Assembly: GCA_963706535.1 (NCBI GenBank)
Contig: CAVPMU010000006.1
Location: 62,001 to 126,000, forward strand
Direction: 5' to 3'
Origin: RPQJ01 sp963706535
Lineage (GTDB): Bacteria > Pseudomonadota > Gammaproteobacteria > Steroidobacterales > Steroidobacteraceae
DNA: 64,000 bases
Shown here: piece after piece, positions 26,512-35,417 of the stretch
Position numbering within the stretch: position 1 is the first letter of the stretch
Layout: each line of letters starts with the position of its first letter
Position numbers and translations under genes: made by a program
Notes under the pieces: generated by a model
The model's input: only the letters and a program-made list of their open reading frames with translations
Databases searched by the model: none
What the model was told of the DNA's origin: nothing

Positions 26512-27381
26512 ATGCCCACATCGCCCACCGTCGCCGAGTTGGTCCGCCAGGGCGCCGATTCCTTCGAACGGGCGGGCCTTGCCTACGGCCACGGCATGGA
26601 CAACGCCACCGACGAGGCGGCCGCGCTCGTGTTCCACGTGCTCGGGCTCGATCACGACCGGGCCGCCGAGGCCTACGCGAACCGGCCCACGGCGCACGAG
26701 CTGCAGCGCGTGCGTGACGCCTTCGCCGAACGCATCGAGCGGCGCGTTCCGGCGGCCTACCTGATGGGACGCATGTGGTTCGCCGGACTCGAGTTCGAGG
26801 TCGACGAGCGGGTGATCGTGCCGCGCTCGCCCTTCGCGGAACTGATCCTCGCGGAATTCCGCCCGTGGGTGGAGCCGTCGCGGGTGCGCCGCATCCTCGA
26901 CATCGGCACCGGCTCGGGCTGCATCGCGATCGCCTGTGCGAAAGCCTTCCCGGACGCGACCGTGGACGCCGTGGACATCTCGCCGCAGGCGCTCGAGGTG
27001 GCGAGGCGCAACGTCGAGCGCCACGGCGTCCAGGCACGGGTCGCGCTGCTGCAGGGCGACGTCTTCGAGCCGGTGGCGGGCCGCCGTTACGACCTGATCA
27101 TCGCGAACCCGCCCTACGTGAGCGACGCGGAAATGCAGGCGCTGCCGAAGGAATACCTGCACGAGCCGGACCTCGCCTTGCGCGCCGGGCACGACGGGCT
27201 CGACGTCGTGCGGCGCATACTCGCAGGTGTCGCGGACCACCTCGCGCCGGGCGGCGCGCTGTTCGTCGAGGTGGGCAACAGCGACGAGCGCGTGCAGGAG
27301 GCCTTCCCGGGCCTGCCGTTCGTGTGGCTCGAGTTCGAGCACGGGGGCGGGGGAGTGTTCATGCTGAGAGGGGAGCATTGA
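26512..27381 (+). CDS. prmB: 50S ribosomal protein L3 glutamine methyltransferase
   Basis: A 289-residue S-adenosylmethionine-dependent N5-glutamine methyltransferase. The SAM motif ILDIGTGSGCIAIACA, the catalytic NPPYVSDAEM and the N-terminal helical domain are all seen. PrmB rather than PrmC is supported by GMDNATDEAAALVFHVLGL and by aroC next door, a common pairing. I used ATG at 26512; the TTG 15 bases earlier is less likely. Its stop codon overlaps the aroC start (TGATG), so the two are coupled. It is divergent from sco1. Confidence 0.94.
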   Translation: MPTSPTVAELVRQGADSFERAGLAYGHGMDNATDEAAALVFHVLGLDHDRAAEAYANRPTAHELQRVRDAFAERIERRVPAAYLMGRMWFAGLEFEVDERVIVPRSPFAELILAEFRPWVEPSRVRRILDIGTGSGCIAIACAKAFPDATVDAVDISPQALEVARRNVERHGVQARVALLQGDVFEPVAGRRYDLIIANPPYVSDAEMQALPKEYLHEPDLALRAGHDGLDVVRRILAGVADHLAPGGALFVEVGNSDERVQEAFPGLPFVWLEFEHGGGGVFMLRGEH

Positions 27382-28479
27382 TGTCGGGCAACACCATCGG
27401 ACGACTCTTCACCGTCACGAGCTTCGGCGAGAGCCACGGACCGGCGCTCGGCTGCATCGTCGATGGCTGCCCGCCGGGGCTCGTGCTCGCCGAGGACGAC
27501 ATCCAGCGCGACGTTCGAGCGACGCCGTTCCGGCACCTCGCGCTTCACGAGCCAGCGGCGCGAGCCGGACCGCGTGCGCATCCTCTCCGGCGTCTTCGAG
27601 GGCCGCACCACGGGCACGCCCATCGGGCTCATGGTCGAGAACGAGGACCAGCGCTCCTACGACTACGAGAAGATCAAGGACCGCTTCCGCCCGGGCCACG
27701 CCGACTACACCTACCAGCAGAAATACGGGTTCCGCGACTATCGCGGCGGCGGCCGCTCGTCGGCGCGCGAGACGGTGATGCGGGTCGCCGCAGGTGCGAT
27801 CGCACGCAAGTACCTGGCCGAACGCTGCGGCATCGGCATCCAGGGCTATCTTGCACAGATGGGTCAGATCGTGCTCGCCCCGCTGGACCTCGCCGAGGTC
27901 GACCGCAATCCGTTCTTCTGCCCCGATCCGGCGCGCGTGCCGGAACTCGAGGCGTACATCGAGCAGTTGCGGCGCGACGGCGATTCGATCGGCGCGCGGG
28001 TCACGGTCGTCGCGACCGGGATGCCGCCCGGCCTCGGCGAGCCGATCTTCGACCGCCTCGACGCCGATCTCGCCTACGCGATGATGGGCATCAATGCCGT
28101 CAAGGGCGTCGAAGTGGGCGACGGGTTCCGGGCAGTCGAGCAGCGCGGCTCGCAGCACCGCGACGAGATGACGCCGGACGGATTCCTCTCCAATCACGCG
28201 GGCGGGACCCTGGGCGGCATCTCCTCGGGTCAGGACCTCGTCGTGAGCCTCGCGCTCAAGCCGACCTCGAGCATCGTGCTGCCCGGCCGCAGCGTCGACG
28301 TGCACGGCCAGCCCGTGGAGGTGAGTACCACCGGCCGCCACGATCCCTGCGTCGGCATCCGCGCGGTCCCGATCGCCGAGGCGATGCTGGCGCTGGTGGT
28401 GATGGACCACGTGCTGCGCCATCGCGCCCAGAACGCCGACGTCCGCTCGCCCACCCCGGTCATCCCGGGCCGGGCCTGA
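27381..28479 (+). CDS. aroC: Chorismate synthase, interrupted by a one-base insertion
   Basis: The FMN-dependent last step of the shikimate pathway, forming chorismate from EPSP. Frame one reads SGNTIGRLFTVTSFGESHG to IQRDV and then becomes nonsense; the correct sequence resumes in the next frame at GTSRFTSQRREPDRVRILSGVFEG and continues normally through GGRSSARETVMRVAAGAIARKYL to the end. Removing one T at 27514-27515 (GACGTTCGAG to GACGTCGAG) restores a 365-codon gene, the normal length. Chorismate synthase is normally essential without aromatic supplements, so a sequencing or polishing error is likely, but a genuine mutation cannot be excluded. Confidence 0.93.
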
Positions 28480-28696
28480 GTCCCTGGCGTTAAGGGCCGA
28501 ATGCGGAATTGTGGAGCCGGTCCGTTCTGCGGCCCGCCCGTCGCGTTACGTTACAAAGCACCGATTCCGACCTTTGGGTTGGGCGCAGGTTGTAGCCGTG
28601 GGCTATAGTTATGTTTAATTCGCAGAACTCACTTGAACATGCCCCGGTGGCCCGGCCGACCGTTGCGGCGTGCCTGAAGGACTGTAGGGAGCCTCG

Positions 28697-31240
28697 ATGA
28701 AGACAGCCGTCCGCCGTGTCCTGCTGATGAGCGCACTCCTGTCGCCGACGGCGCCGTATGCGCTGGGCCTCGGCGAAATCCGGCTGAACTCCGCGCTGAA
28801 CCAGCCGTTCGACGCCGAGATCGAGCTGGTGTCGGCCGCGGACGAGGACCTCGCCGCGCTGCGGGCGTCCCTCGCCTCCAACGACGCCTTCGCGCGCTAC
28901 GGCCTCGACCGACCGTCCTACCTGGCGGATTTCTCCTTCCGCGTGGTGCGTGGATCGGACGGGCAGGACGTGCTGCGCATCACCTCGCCGCGGCCAGTGA
29001 GCGAGCCGTTCGTAACGCTGCTGGTCGAGGCCACCTGGCCGCGCGGCAGGTTGCTGCGCGAGTACACGGTGCTGCTCGATCCCCCGGTCTTCGCGCCCGG
29101 GCCGCAGGCCGCCGAGGCGCCCGTCGCGACTCCGCATTCGACGGCGCCGGCCCCGGCCGTGCGTCGCACGGAACCGGCTGCTCCGGCCCCCGCGCCCGGC
29201 GAGCCCGTCGAGCGACCGGCTGCCGTCGCGGCCGCCACCATCGAGCCGGGCTCGAGCTACCGTGTGCAGCGCAACGACACGCTGTGGAAGATCGCGAGCG
29301 CGGCGAGCCCGGGCACGCGCTCGGACGTGAACCGCGCGATGGTCGCGATCTACCAGTCGAATCCGGCCGCGTTCGACGGCAACATCAATATCCTCAAGGC
29401 GGGCAGCCTGCTCAGCATCCCGTCGGCGGCCGAGATGTCGAGCATCTCCGCATCCGCCGCGGCCGCCGAAGTGTCGCGCCAGTACCGGCAGTGGCGCGAA
29501 GGCAGCGCTGCGGCCGGCGAGTCGGCCGAAGGCGGCCGCCTGCGCCTGGTGACTCCGGAGCAGGGCACGCCCGCCGCTTCGACCGCGACGGTCCAGCCCG
29601 CCCCGTCGGCAGGCGCGCCGTCCGCCGACCTCCAGGGCCGCGTGCAGCAGCTCGAAGCCGAGCTGGCCGAGGCGCGTCGGTTGCTCGAAGTGCGCAACGC
29701 CGAGCTGGCCACGCTCCAGGGTGCGGCCCCGGTTGCGGAACCCGCGGCCGAGCCCGCGGCGGAGGTGCCGGTTGAGCCCGGCACTGCAGAACCGGTCGCC
29801 GAGGAGGCGCCCCCGGCCCCGGTCGAGGAAGCTCCTGCGGCGGCCGCCGAACCTCCCGCGGCACCAGTCGAGGAAGGCCCGACCCTGCTCGAGCGCCTGG
29901 CTGGATACTGGTGGGTGCTGCTCGGCCTGCTGGCAGCCGCCCTGGCCTTCGTGCTCTACCGCCGCAGCCGCGGCGAGAGCGGCGCCGCCGAGGAGGACCT
30001 CGCGGAGGCGCTGGCCCGCCGTGAGACCGGCGACCTGCGCGCGCGGCCGGCCATTTCACCGAAGCCGCGCGAAGCGGACATCCTGGTCGAGGAGCGGCGA
30101 CCCGTCGAGGCGCCGGCGGCCAAGGTCGCCGTGGCGACGGCGGCTCCCGAGCCGACGCGCAGGCCGGTTTCGATCGAGGACACGCTGTCGGGCGAGGTCC
30201 CGGCGAGCATCGAGGCGGGCGACCCGCTGGCCGAGGCCGATTTCCACATGGCCTACGGACTCTACGACCAGGCGGCGGACCTCGTGCAGGTCGCGGCCCG
30301 GCGCGAGCCGCGGCGTCGTGACCTCAAGCTGAAGCTGCTCGAGATCTTCTTCGTCTGGGGCAATCGCGATCGCTTCCTCGAGATCGCGCGCGAGATGAAC
30401 GCCTCCAGGTCCGACGCCCAGCCCGGCGAGTGGGACAAGATCCTGATCATGGGCAAGCAGCTCGCGCCCGACGATGCGCTGTTTGCCGGCGCCGCGCGCT
30501 CCGCCGGCGGCCTCGACATGGAATTGCACGGTGCAGCGGGTGGCCTCGACATGGACCTCGGAGCCGACACGACGTCGGGCACCGACCTCGACCTCACGGC
30601 AACGTCGCCGGACATGTCCGACGAGACCAGCCTCGATTTCGTGATCGACGAGCCGACGCGCGGCGAGGACGACGCGGGCACGCTGGCCCCCACCGTCGAG
30701 ACGGCCCGCATCGCCGCATCGACGCTCGACGAGTCGACGCAGGAAGTGGACATCGAGGACCTCGGGTTCGAGCCCGGCGACCTGCGGGAGCTGGAGGAGG
30801 CCGCGGGCGGTGAGGAGACCTTCGCGCTGCCGCAGCAGGCCGTCGTCGAGGACACCATCGAGCGCCCGACCATCGCCCGGCGCGACCAGGAGCCCGACGA
30901 AGACCTGTTGAGCTCCACCAGCATCCTGAAGGCCGATACCACGACGCTCGCGTCGCTCGGTTCCGCCGACGACGACACCAGCATCGTCGACCTGTCGGCC
31001 GCGACCGGCGAGCTGCCGACGATCGAGACGGCCAGGCTCGGTGCCGGGGCGGAGGTGGACTTCGCGCTCGGCGAGGAGGCCGCGACGATGAGCGAGGTGG
31101 GCACGAAGCTCGACCTCGCCCGGGCCTACATCGACATGGGCGATCCCGAGGGCGCGCGCAGCATCCTCGAGGAAGTGCTCAAGGAAGGCAACGCCGCGCA
31201 GAAGCAGGAAGCGGAGCGCCTGGTCGCCAACCTGCCCTGA
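28697..31240 (+). CDS. fimV: FimV/HubP polar-landmark family protein
   Basis: An 847-residue inner-membrane protein. A signal peptide (1-23, ending YALG) leads to the FimV N-terminal domain (GEIRLNSALNQPFDAEIEL), a LysM domain (about 185-250, YRVQRNDTLWKIA), a predicted coiled coil, a single transmembrane helix near 403-421 (WWVLLGLLAAALAFVLY) and a long acidic cytoplasmic region with repeated Asp/Glu-rich segments. The C-terminal TPR-like FimV motif TKLDLARAYIDMGDPEGARSILEEVL is intact. It organises the cell pole and type IV pili. A candidate -10 (TATAGT) is near 28603; truA follows seven bases after the stop. Confidence 0.95.
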   Translation: MKTAVRRVLLMSALLSPTAPYALGLGEIRLNSALNQPFDAEIELVSAADEDLAALRASLASNDAFARYGLDRPSYLADFSFRVVRGSDGQDVLRITSPRPVSEPFVTLLVEATWPRGRLLREYTVLLDPPVFAPGPQAAEAPVATPHSTAPAPAVRRTEPAAPAPAPGEPVERPAAVAAATIEPGSSYRVQRNDTLWKIASAASPGTRSDVNRAMVAIYQSNPAAFDGNINILKAGSLLSIPSAAEMSSISASAAAAEVSRQYRQWREGSAAAGESAEGGRLRLVTPEQGTPAASTATVQPAPSAGAPSADLQGRVQQLEAELAEARRLLEVRNAELATLQGAAPVAEPAAEPAAEVPVEPGTAEPVAEEAPPAPVEEAPAAAAEPPAAPVEEGPTLLERLAGYWWVLLGLLAAALAFVLYRRSRGESGAAEEDLAEALARRETGDLRARPAISPKPREADILVEERRPVEAPAAKVAVATAAPEPTRRPVSIEDTLSGEVPASIEAGDPLAEADFHMAYGLYDQAADLVQVAARREPRRRDLKLKLLEIFFVWGNRDRFLEIAREMNASRSDAQPGEWDKILIMGKQLAPDDALFAGAARSAGGLDMELHGAAGGLDMDLGADTTSGTDLDLTATSPDMSDETSLDFVIDEPTRGEDDAGTLAPTVETARIAASTLDESTQEVDIEDLGFEPGDLRELEEAAGGEETFALPQQAVVEDTIERPTIARRDQEPDEDLLSSTSILKADTTTLASLGSADDDTSIVDLSAATGELPTIETARLGAGAEVDFALGEEAATMSEVGTKLDLARAYIDMGDPEGARSILEEVLKEGNAAQKQEAERLVANLP

Positions 31241-31247
31241 CGGGCGG

Positions 31248-32057
31248 ATGGCCCGGATCGCGCTCGGCATCGAGTACGACGGCACGGCCTATTGCGGCTG
31301 GCAACGGCAGGGCCACGCCCCGAGCGTGCAGGGCGAACTCGAGCGCGTCCTGTCGCGCATCGCCGACCACGAGGTGCAACTCACCGCGGCAGGCCGCACG
31401 GACACGGGCGTGCACGCGCTGGCGCAGGTCGCGCACTTCGACACGCATGCGGTGCGCACCGAGCAGGCGTGGGTCCGCGGGGGCTGCTCGGGGAGCGCGC
31501 CCGACATCGCCATCCTCTGGGCCCGCCCGGTGCCCGACGACTTCCACGCCCGCTTCGACGCGCTGTCGCGCAGTTATCTCTATCGCATCCTGGACCGGCC
31601 GGTACGCCCGGCACTCGAGCGCGCGCGCGCCTGCTGGATGCGACGGCCGCTCGATGCCGACGCGATGCACCTGGCTGCGCAGCTCCTGGTTGGCGAGCAC
31701 GATTTCTCCGCGTTGCGCTCCTCGGACTGCCAGTCCCCGACGCCGATCCGCAAGCTCCTCGAGATCTCGGTGACCCGGTACGACGACGTGGTCGAGATCG
31801 CGGTGCGCGCCAACGCGTTCCTGCATCACATGGTGCGCAACATCGCCGGCACGCTGATGGCGGTGGGAGTGGGCGACGAACCCGTCGAGTGGGTCGCAGG
31901 CGTGCTCGCGGCGCGCGATCGTACGCGGGCCGGCGTCACGGCGCCGCCGCAGGGGCTCTATTTCGCCGGAGTCGAGTACCCGGCAGCGCTCGGCCTGCCG
32001 TCGTGGCCGCGCCATTCCGGTAGACTGCCGACCCAGCGCCCCGGAGGATCCCCGTGA
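31248..32057 (+). CDS. truA: tRNA pseudouridine(38-40) synthase
   Basis: A 269-residue enzyme that isomerises uridines 38-40 in the tRNA anticodon arm. The catalytic aspartate is in GRTDTGVHALAQ; YDGTAYCGWQRQ and FLHHMVRNIAGTLM are family blocks. The C-terminal tail (PRHSGRLPTQRPGGSP) is longer than usual and overlaps the accD ribosome site; the stop overlaps the accD GTG start by four bases. Genes fimV-truA-accD-folC-dedD are a common gammaproteobacterial order. Confidence 0.95.
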   Translation: MARIALGIEYDGTAYCGWQRQGHAPSVQGELERVLSRIADHEVQLTAAGRTDTGVHALAQVAHFDTHAVRTEQAWVRGGCSGSAPDIAILWARPVPDDFHARFDALSRSYLYRILDRPVRPALERARACWMRRPLDADAMHLAAQLLVGEHDFSALRSSDCQSPTPIRKLLEISVTRYDDVVEIAVRANAFLHHMVRNIAGTLMAVGVGDEPVEWVAGVLAARDRTRAGVTAPPQGLYFAGVEYPAALGLPSWPRHSGRLPTQRPGGSP

Positions 32058-32938
32058 CCTGGTTCGAGAAGATCATGCCCTCCCGCATCAAGACGGAACG
32101 CCGCACGCGGTCCGTCCCGGAAGGTCTCTGGATCAAGTGCCCGGCCTGCGATGCGGTGCTCTACCGCGCCGAACTCGAGCGCAACCTGCAGGTCTGCCCG
32201 AAGTGCAGCCATCACATGCGCATCGGCGCGCGCGACCGGCTCGTCCGCTTCCTGGACGGGGGCGTGGGACAGGAAATCGGGGCGGAGGTCGAGCCCGAGG
32301 ATCCGCTGCGCTTTCGCGACAGCAAGAAGTACCGCGAGCGCCTGACGGCCGCGCAGAAGCACACGGGCGAAAAGGACGCGATGGTCGTGATGGCGGGCGC
32401 CGTGAAGGGGCTCGAGCTGGTGGCCTGCGCATTCGAGTTCCGCTTCCTCGGCGGCTCGATGGGGTCGGTCGTGGGCGAGCGCTTCGTGCGCGGCGCCGAG
32501 CACTGCCTCGCGCACCGGGTGCCGCTCGTCTGCTTCTCCTCCAGCGGCGGCGCACGCATGCAGGAAGGCCTGTTGTCGCTGCTGCAGATGAGCAAGACCA
32601 GCGCCGTGCTGGCCCGCCTGGCCGCGGCACGCCTGCCTTTCGTCTCGGTGCTGACCGATCCCACGACGGGCGGTGTCTCGGCCAGCCTCGCGATGCTCGG
32701 CGACCTCAACATCGCCGAGCCGCGCGCGCTGATCGGGTTCGCCGGCCCGCGCGTCATCGAGCAGACCGTGCGCGAGACGCTGCCCGAGGGTTTCCAGCGC
32801 AGCGAGTTCCTGCTCGAGCACGGCGCGATCGACATGATCGTCGACCGCCGCAACCTGCGCGACCGCGTCGCGGCGATCCTCGCGATCATGCTGCACCGCG
32901 ACCCCGTGGTGGAGGCCCCGGCCGAGCCCGCCACCTGA
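32054..32938 (+). CDS. accD: Acetyl-CoA carboxylase carboxyltransferase subunit beta
   Basis: A 294-residue subunit that, with AccA, transfers the carboxyl group from biotin to acetyl-CoA for fatty acid synthesis. The N-terminal zinc ribbon is visible: CPACDAVLYRAELERNLQVCPKC, followed by the carboxyltransferase fold with GGSMGSVVGERFVRGAEHC and SSSGGARMQEGLLSLLQM. The start is GTG at 32054 (VTWFEK), overlapping the truA stop, with GGAGG eight bases upstream. folC begins one base after the stop. Confidence 0.96.
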   Translation: MTWFEKIMPSRIKTERRTRSVPEGLWIKCPACDAVLYRAELERNLQVCPKCSHHMRIGARDRLVRFLDGGVGQEIGAEVEPEDPLRFRDSKKYRERLTAAQKHTGEKDAMVVMAGAVKGLELVACAFEFRFLGGSMGSVVGERFVRGAEHCLAHRVPLVCFSSSGGARMQEGLLSLLQMSKTSAVLARLAAARLPFVSVLTDPTTGGVSASLAMLGDLNIAEPRALIGFAGPRVIEQTVRETLPEGFQRSEFLLEHGAIDMIVDRRNLRDRVAAILAIMLHRDPVVEAPAEPAT

Positions 32939-32939
32939 G

Positions 32940-34221
32940 ATGCCGACGGGGCCGCGCTTTCCGCGCCTGCAGGACTGGCTCGCGTGGCAGGAGACGCTGC
33001 ATCCGCAGGCCATCGAGCTCGGCCTCGAACGCGTGCGTCGCGTGCTCGCGCGCACGGGCTGGCGGCCACCGTCGCAGCCGGTCGTCACGGTCGGCGGGAC
33101 CAATGGCAAGGGCTCGGTCGTCGCGCTCCTCGCCGCGATGCTGCGCGGCGGCGGCTACCGGGTGGGAACGTTCACTTCGCCGCACCTCGTCGACTACCGT
33201 GAACGCATCAGGCTCGATGGGGCGATGGCCTCGGAGGCGTCGCTGGTCGCGGCCTTCGAGCGCATCGCGGACGCGCTCGCGGACGACTCGCTGACTTTCT
33301 TCGAGTTCAACACGCTGGCGGCCCTGCTGGTGTTCGAGACGGCCGCGCCCGATGCGATCGTGCTCGAGGTCGGCATGGGCGGCCGCCTCGACGCGGTCAA
33401 CCTGGTCGAACCGGACGTGGCCGTGGTCGTGTCGGTCGGTCTCGACCACATGGAGTGGCTCGGGCCCGACGTCGAAGCCATCGGTCGCGAGAAGGCGGGG
33501 ATTTTCAGGCGTGGGCGCCCGGCCATCGTCGGCACGGCCACGCCACCGCGATCCGTGCTCGAGACCGCCCACGCGCTGGGCGTCGTGCCCGCGCTCCGGA
33601 GCCGGGATTTCGATGGCGTACCAAGGGACGACGGCAGCTGGGATTACTGCGACGCTGCCGGACGACTCGACGCGCTGCCTCGGCCGGGCCTCGCGGGCGA
33701 CGTGCAGGTCGCGAATGCCGCGACCGCGCTTGCGGCCCTGCGCAAGCTGTCGGGACGCCTGCCGATCGATCGTGCCGCCATCGAGGAAGGCCTGCGCGCG
33801 GTGTTCCTGCCGGGACGCTTCCAGCGCGTTGCCGACGCGCGTGGCTTCGAGTGGGTGCTCGAACGTCGCGCACAATCCCGATTCTGCGCGCGTGCTCGCG
33901 GCGAACCTCGCACGGCTGCCGGTGCCGGGGCGCAGCTTCGCGGTCTGCGGAATGCTCGCCGACAAGGACGTGGCCGGCGTGGTCGGATTGCTCAGGGAGA
34001 TCATCGACCGCTGGTATGCCGCTGGCACCGCGGGACCGCGCAGCCTGTTGGCGAGCGAACTCGCGTCGCGCGCGAAGGCCGCGGGCATGGAGATGGTGGA
34101 GGGCGGCAGCATCGTCGAGGCCATGCGGCTCGCCGCCGGCGAAGCACGACCGGGCGATCGGGTAGTGGTGTTCGGATCGTTCCACACCGTGGGCCCGGCG
34201 CTCGCCGAGTTACGCGTATAA
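32940..34221 (+). CDS. folC: Folylpolyglutamate/dihydrofolate synthase, interrupted by a one-base insertion
   Basis: This ATP-dependent ligase adds glutate residues to folates (glutamate ligase of the Mur family). The N-terminal half is normal: the P-loop VTVGGTNGKGSVVALL, FTSPHLVDYRERI and LEVGMGGRLDAVNLV. After FEWVL the frame is lost and resumes as VAHNPDSARVLAANLARLPVPGRSFAVCGMLADKD in the next frame, ending at 34221. Removing one A at 33862-33863 (CTCGAACGTCGC to CTCGACGTCGC) restores 426 codons, close to the E. coli length. The uncorrected first frame runs on into dedD, making a false 633-residue fusion. Confidence 0.92.
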
Positions 34222-34229
34222 TTTTTTCG

Positions 34230-34841
34230 ATGGATGAATCACTGAAGGCGAGGCTGATTGGCGGCGCAGTCCTCGTGGCGCTGGTCGTGCTGCTGGTGCC
34301 GGAAATCCTCTCCGGACCCAAGTCCTCACCGGCCGTGCCGGACCTTGCGGCGGAAGCGCGCGGCACGCGCACCTACACGATCGACCTCGGTAGCGGCACG
34401 GCGATGCAGGTGGCGCCGGAGCCCGTGCCTGCGCAGCCCGAGTCGGAGGCAAGGCAGGAGCCCGAGGCGCAGGCCGAGCCCGAAGCCGCGCCGGTGGCGA
34501 AGGCGGAACCGGCACCCGAGGCGCCGCCGGAACCGAAGCCTGCGCCCCGGCCCGCGCCCGTCGCGGCGACCGGGCCGGCGCCCGAGGCCCCGCCCGCCAG
34601 CGTGGCCAAGGGCGGCTGGGCGGTGCAGGTAGGCGCCTTCGGTTCGGCCGATGCCGCCGCCAAGCTGGTGAAGGAACTCGGCGCAGCGGGTTACCGGGCC
34701 TACGAGGCGCCGGTTTCCCGCTCCGGCAAGACCCTGCACCGGGTGAGGGTGGGACCGGAAGCCGACCGGGCGGATGCCGACCGGCTGGCCGCGCGGCTGA
34801 AGGCCCGGGGCCTGCCGGCGACGGTCGTCGCGAACGACTGA
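34230..34841 (+). CDS. dedD: SPOR-domain protein, DedD family
   Basis: A 203-residue inner-membrane protein. A short cytoplasmic tail, one transmembrane helix (about 8-26, LIGGAVLVALVVLLVPEIL), a proline/glutamate/alanine-rich periplasmic linker and a C-terminal SPOR domain (about 125-203, GGWAVQVGAFGSADAAAKLVKELGAAGYRAY) are visible. SPOR domains bind denuded peptidoglycan at the division septum. TATAAT at 34217-34222 ends eight bases before the ATG and there is no ribosome site, so a leaderless transcript is possible. The promoter overlaps the folC stop. Confidence 0.9.
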   Translation: MDESLKARLIGGAVLVALVVLLVPEILSGPKSSPAVPDLAAEARGTRTYTIDLGSGTAMQVAPEPVPAQPESEARQEPEAQAEPEAAPVAKAEPAPEAPPEPKPAPRPAPVAATGPAPEAPPASVAKGGWAVQVGAFGSADAAAKLVKELGAAGYRAYEAPVSRSGKTLHRVRVGPEADRADADRLAARLKARGLPATVVAND

Positions 34842-34849
34842 GCCCGCTC

Positions 34850-34858
34850 TGCTAAAAT
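34850..34858 (+). promoter_or_regulatory. Extended -10 promoter element upstream of cvpA
   Basis: TGC-TAAAAT, an extended -10 of the same type as that before parE, 40 bases upstream of the cvpA ATG. The -35 is weak. Confidence 0.5.
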
Positions 34859-34898
34859 TCGCCGCCACTCGTGGCCGCAGGGACAGGACGACAGCCGC

Positions 34899-35408
34899 AT
34901 GACGACAGTGGACTATATCCTTGCCGCCGCATTGCTGGTGTCCGTCCTGTTCGGTGCAATTAGAGGGTTCCTGCGCGAGTCCATCGCCCTGCTGGGCTGG
35001 CTGGTGGGCCTGTGGCTCGCCTGGCGCTACGCCGGACTCGTCCAGCCGTACCTCGGCGGCGTCCTCGAGGGCACCGAACTCCAGGTATGGGCTGCCCGCG
35101 CCCTGCTGCTGCTCGCGGTGGTCATCGCGAGCTGGCTGATCGGCAGCCTGCTCTCCTGGCTGGTGCAGCGCTCGGGCCTGACCCTGACGGTCGACCGCAT
35201 GCTCGGCGCCGTGTTCGGCCTGGTGCGCGGCGCGGTCATCGTGGGTTTCGCCGTCATGCTGGGCCAGGCCGCAGAGCTGCGCGGCGAGGCGTGGTGGCAG
35301 GGTTCGCGGCTGATGCCGGTGGGCGAGGAGATGGCGACCGTGCTGCGCGGCTACGTCGAGACGGGGCGCGAGGTGATCGAGGAAGTCCTCCCGGAATCGG
35401 GTACCTGA
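34899..35408 (+). CDS. cvpA: CvpA family inner-membrane protein
   Basis: A 169-residue protein with four hydrophobic segments (about 5-25, 28-48, 62-88 and 100-122) in the CvpA pattern. E. coli CvpA was named for colicin V production and is linked to envelope stress; its biochemical role is not settled. GFLRESIALLGWLVGLWLAWRY is a typical stretch. It precedes purF by nine bases, an order kept from E. coli to Pseudomonas, and both are probably in one transcript from the extended -10 promoter upstream. Confidence 0.92.
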   Translation: MTTVDYILAAALLVSVLFGAIRGFLRESIALLGWLVGLWLAWRYAGLVQPYLGGVLEGTELQVWAARALLLLAVVIASWLIGSLLSWLVQRSGLTLTVDRMLGAVFGLVRGAVIVGFAVMLGQAAELRGEAWWQGSRLMPVGEEMATVLRGYVETGREVIEEVLPESGT

Positions 35409-35417
35409 GGCGGCACC

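Noticed and set aside
27381..34221. Programmed ribosomal frameshifting in aroC and folC
   Set aside because: No slippery heptamer or downstream pseudoknot is evident at either site, and these genes are not known to use frameshifting; a shared error or lesion fits better.
32940..34841. A single 633-residue FolC-DedD fusion protein
   Set aside because: Residues after FEWVL up to the DedD start are not FolC-like; the real FolC C-terminus is in the next frame. The fusion is a result of the one-base insertion.
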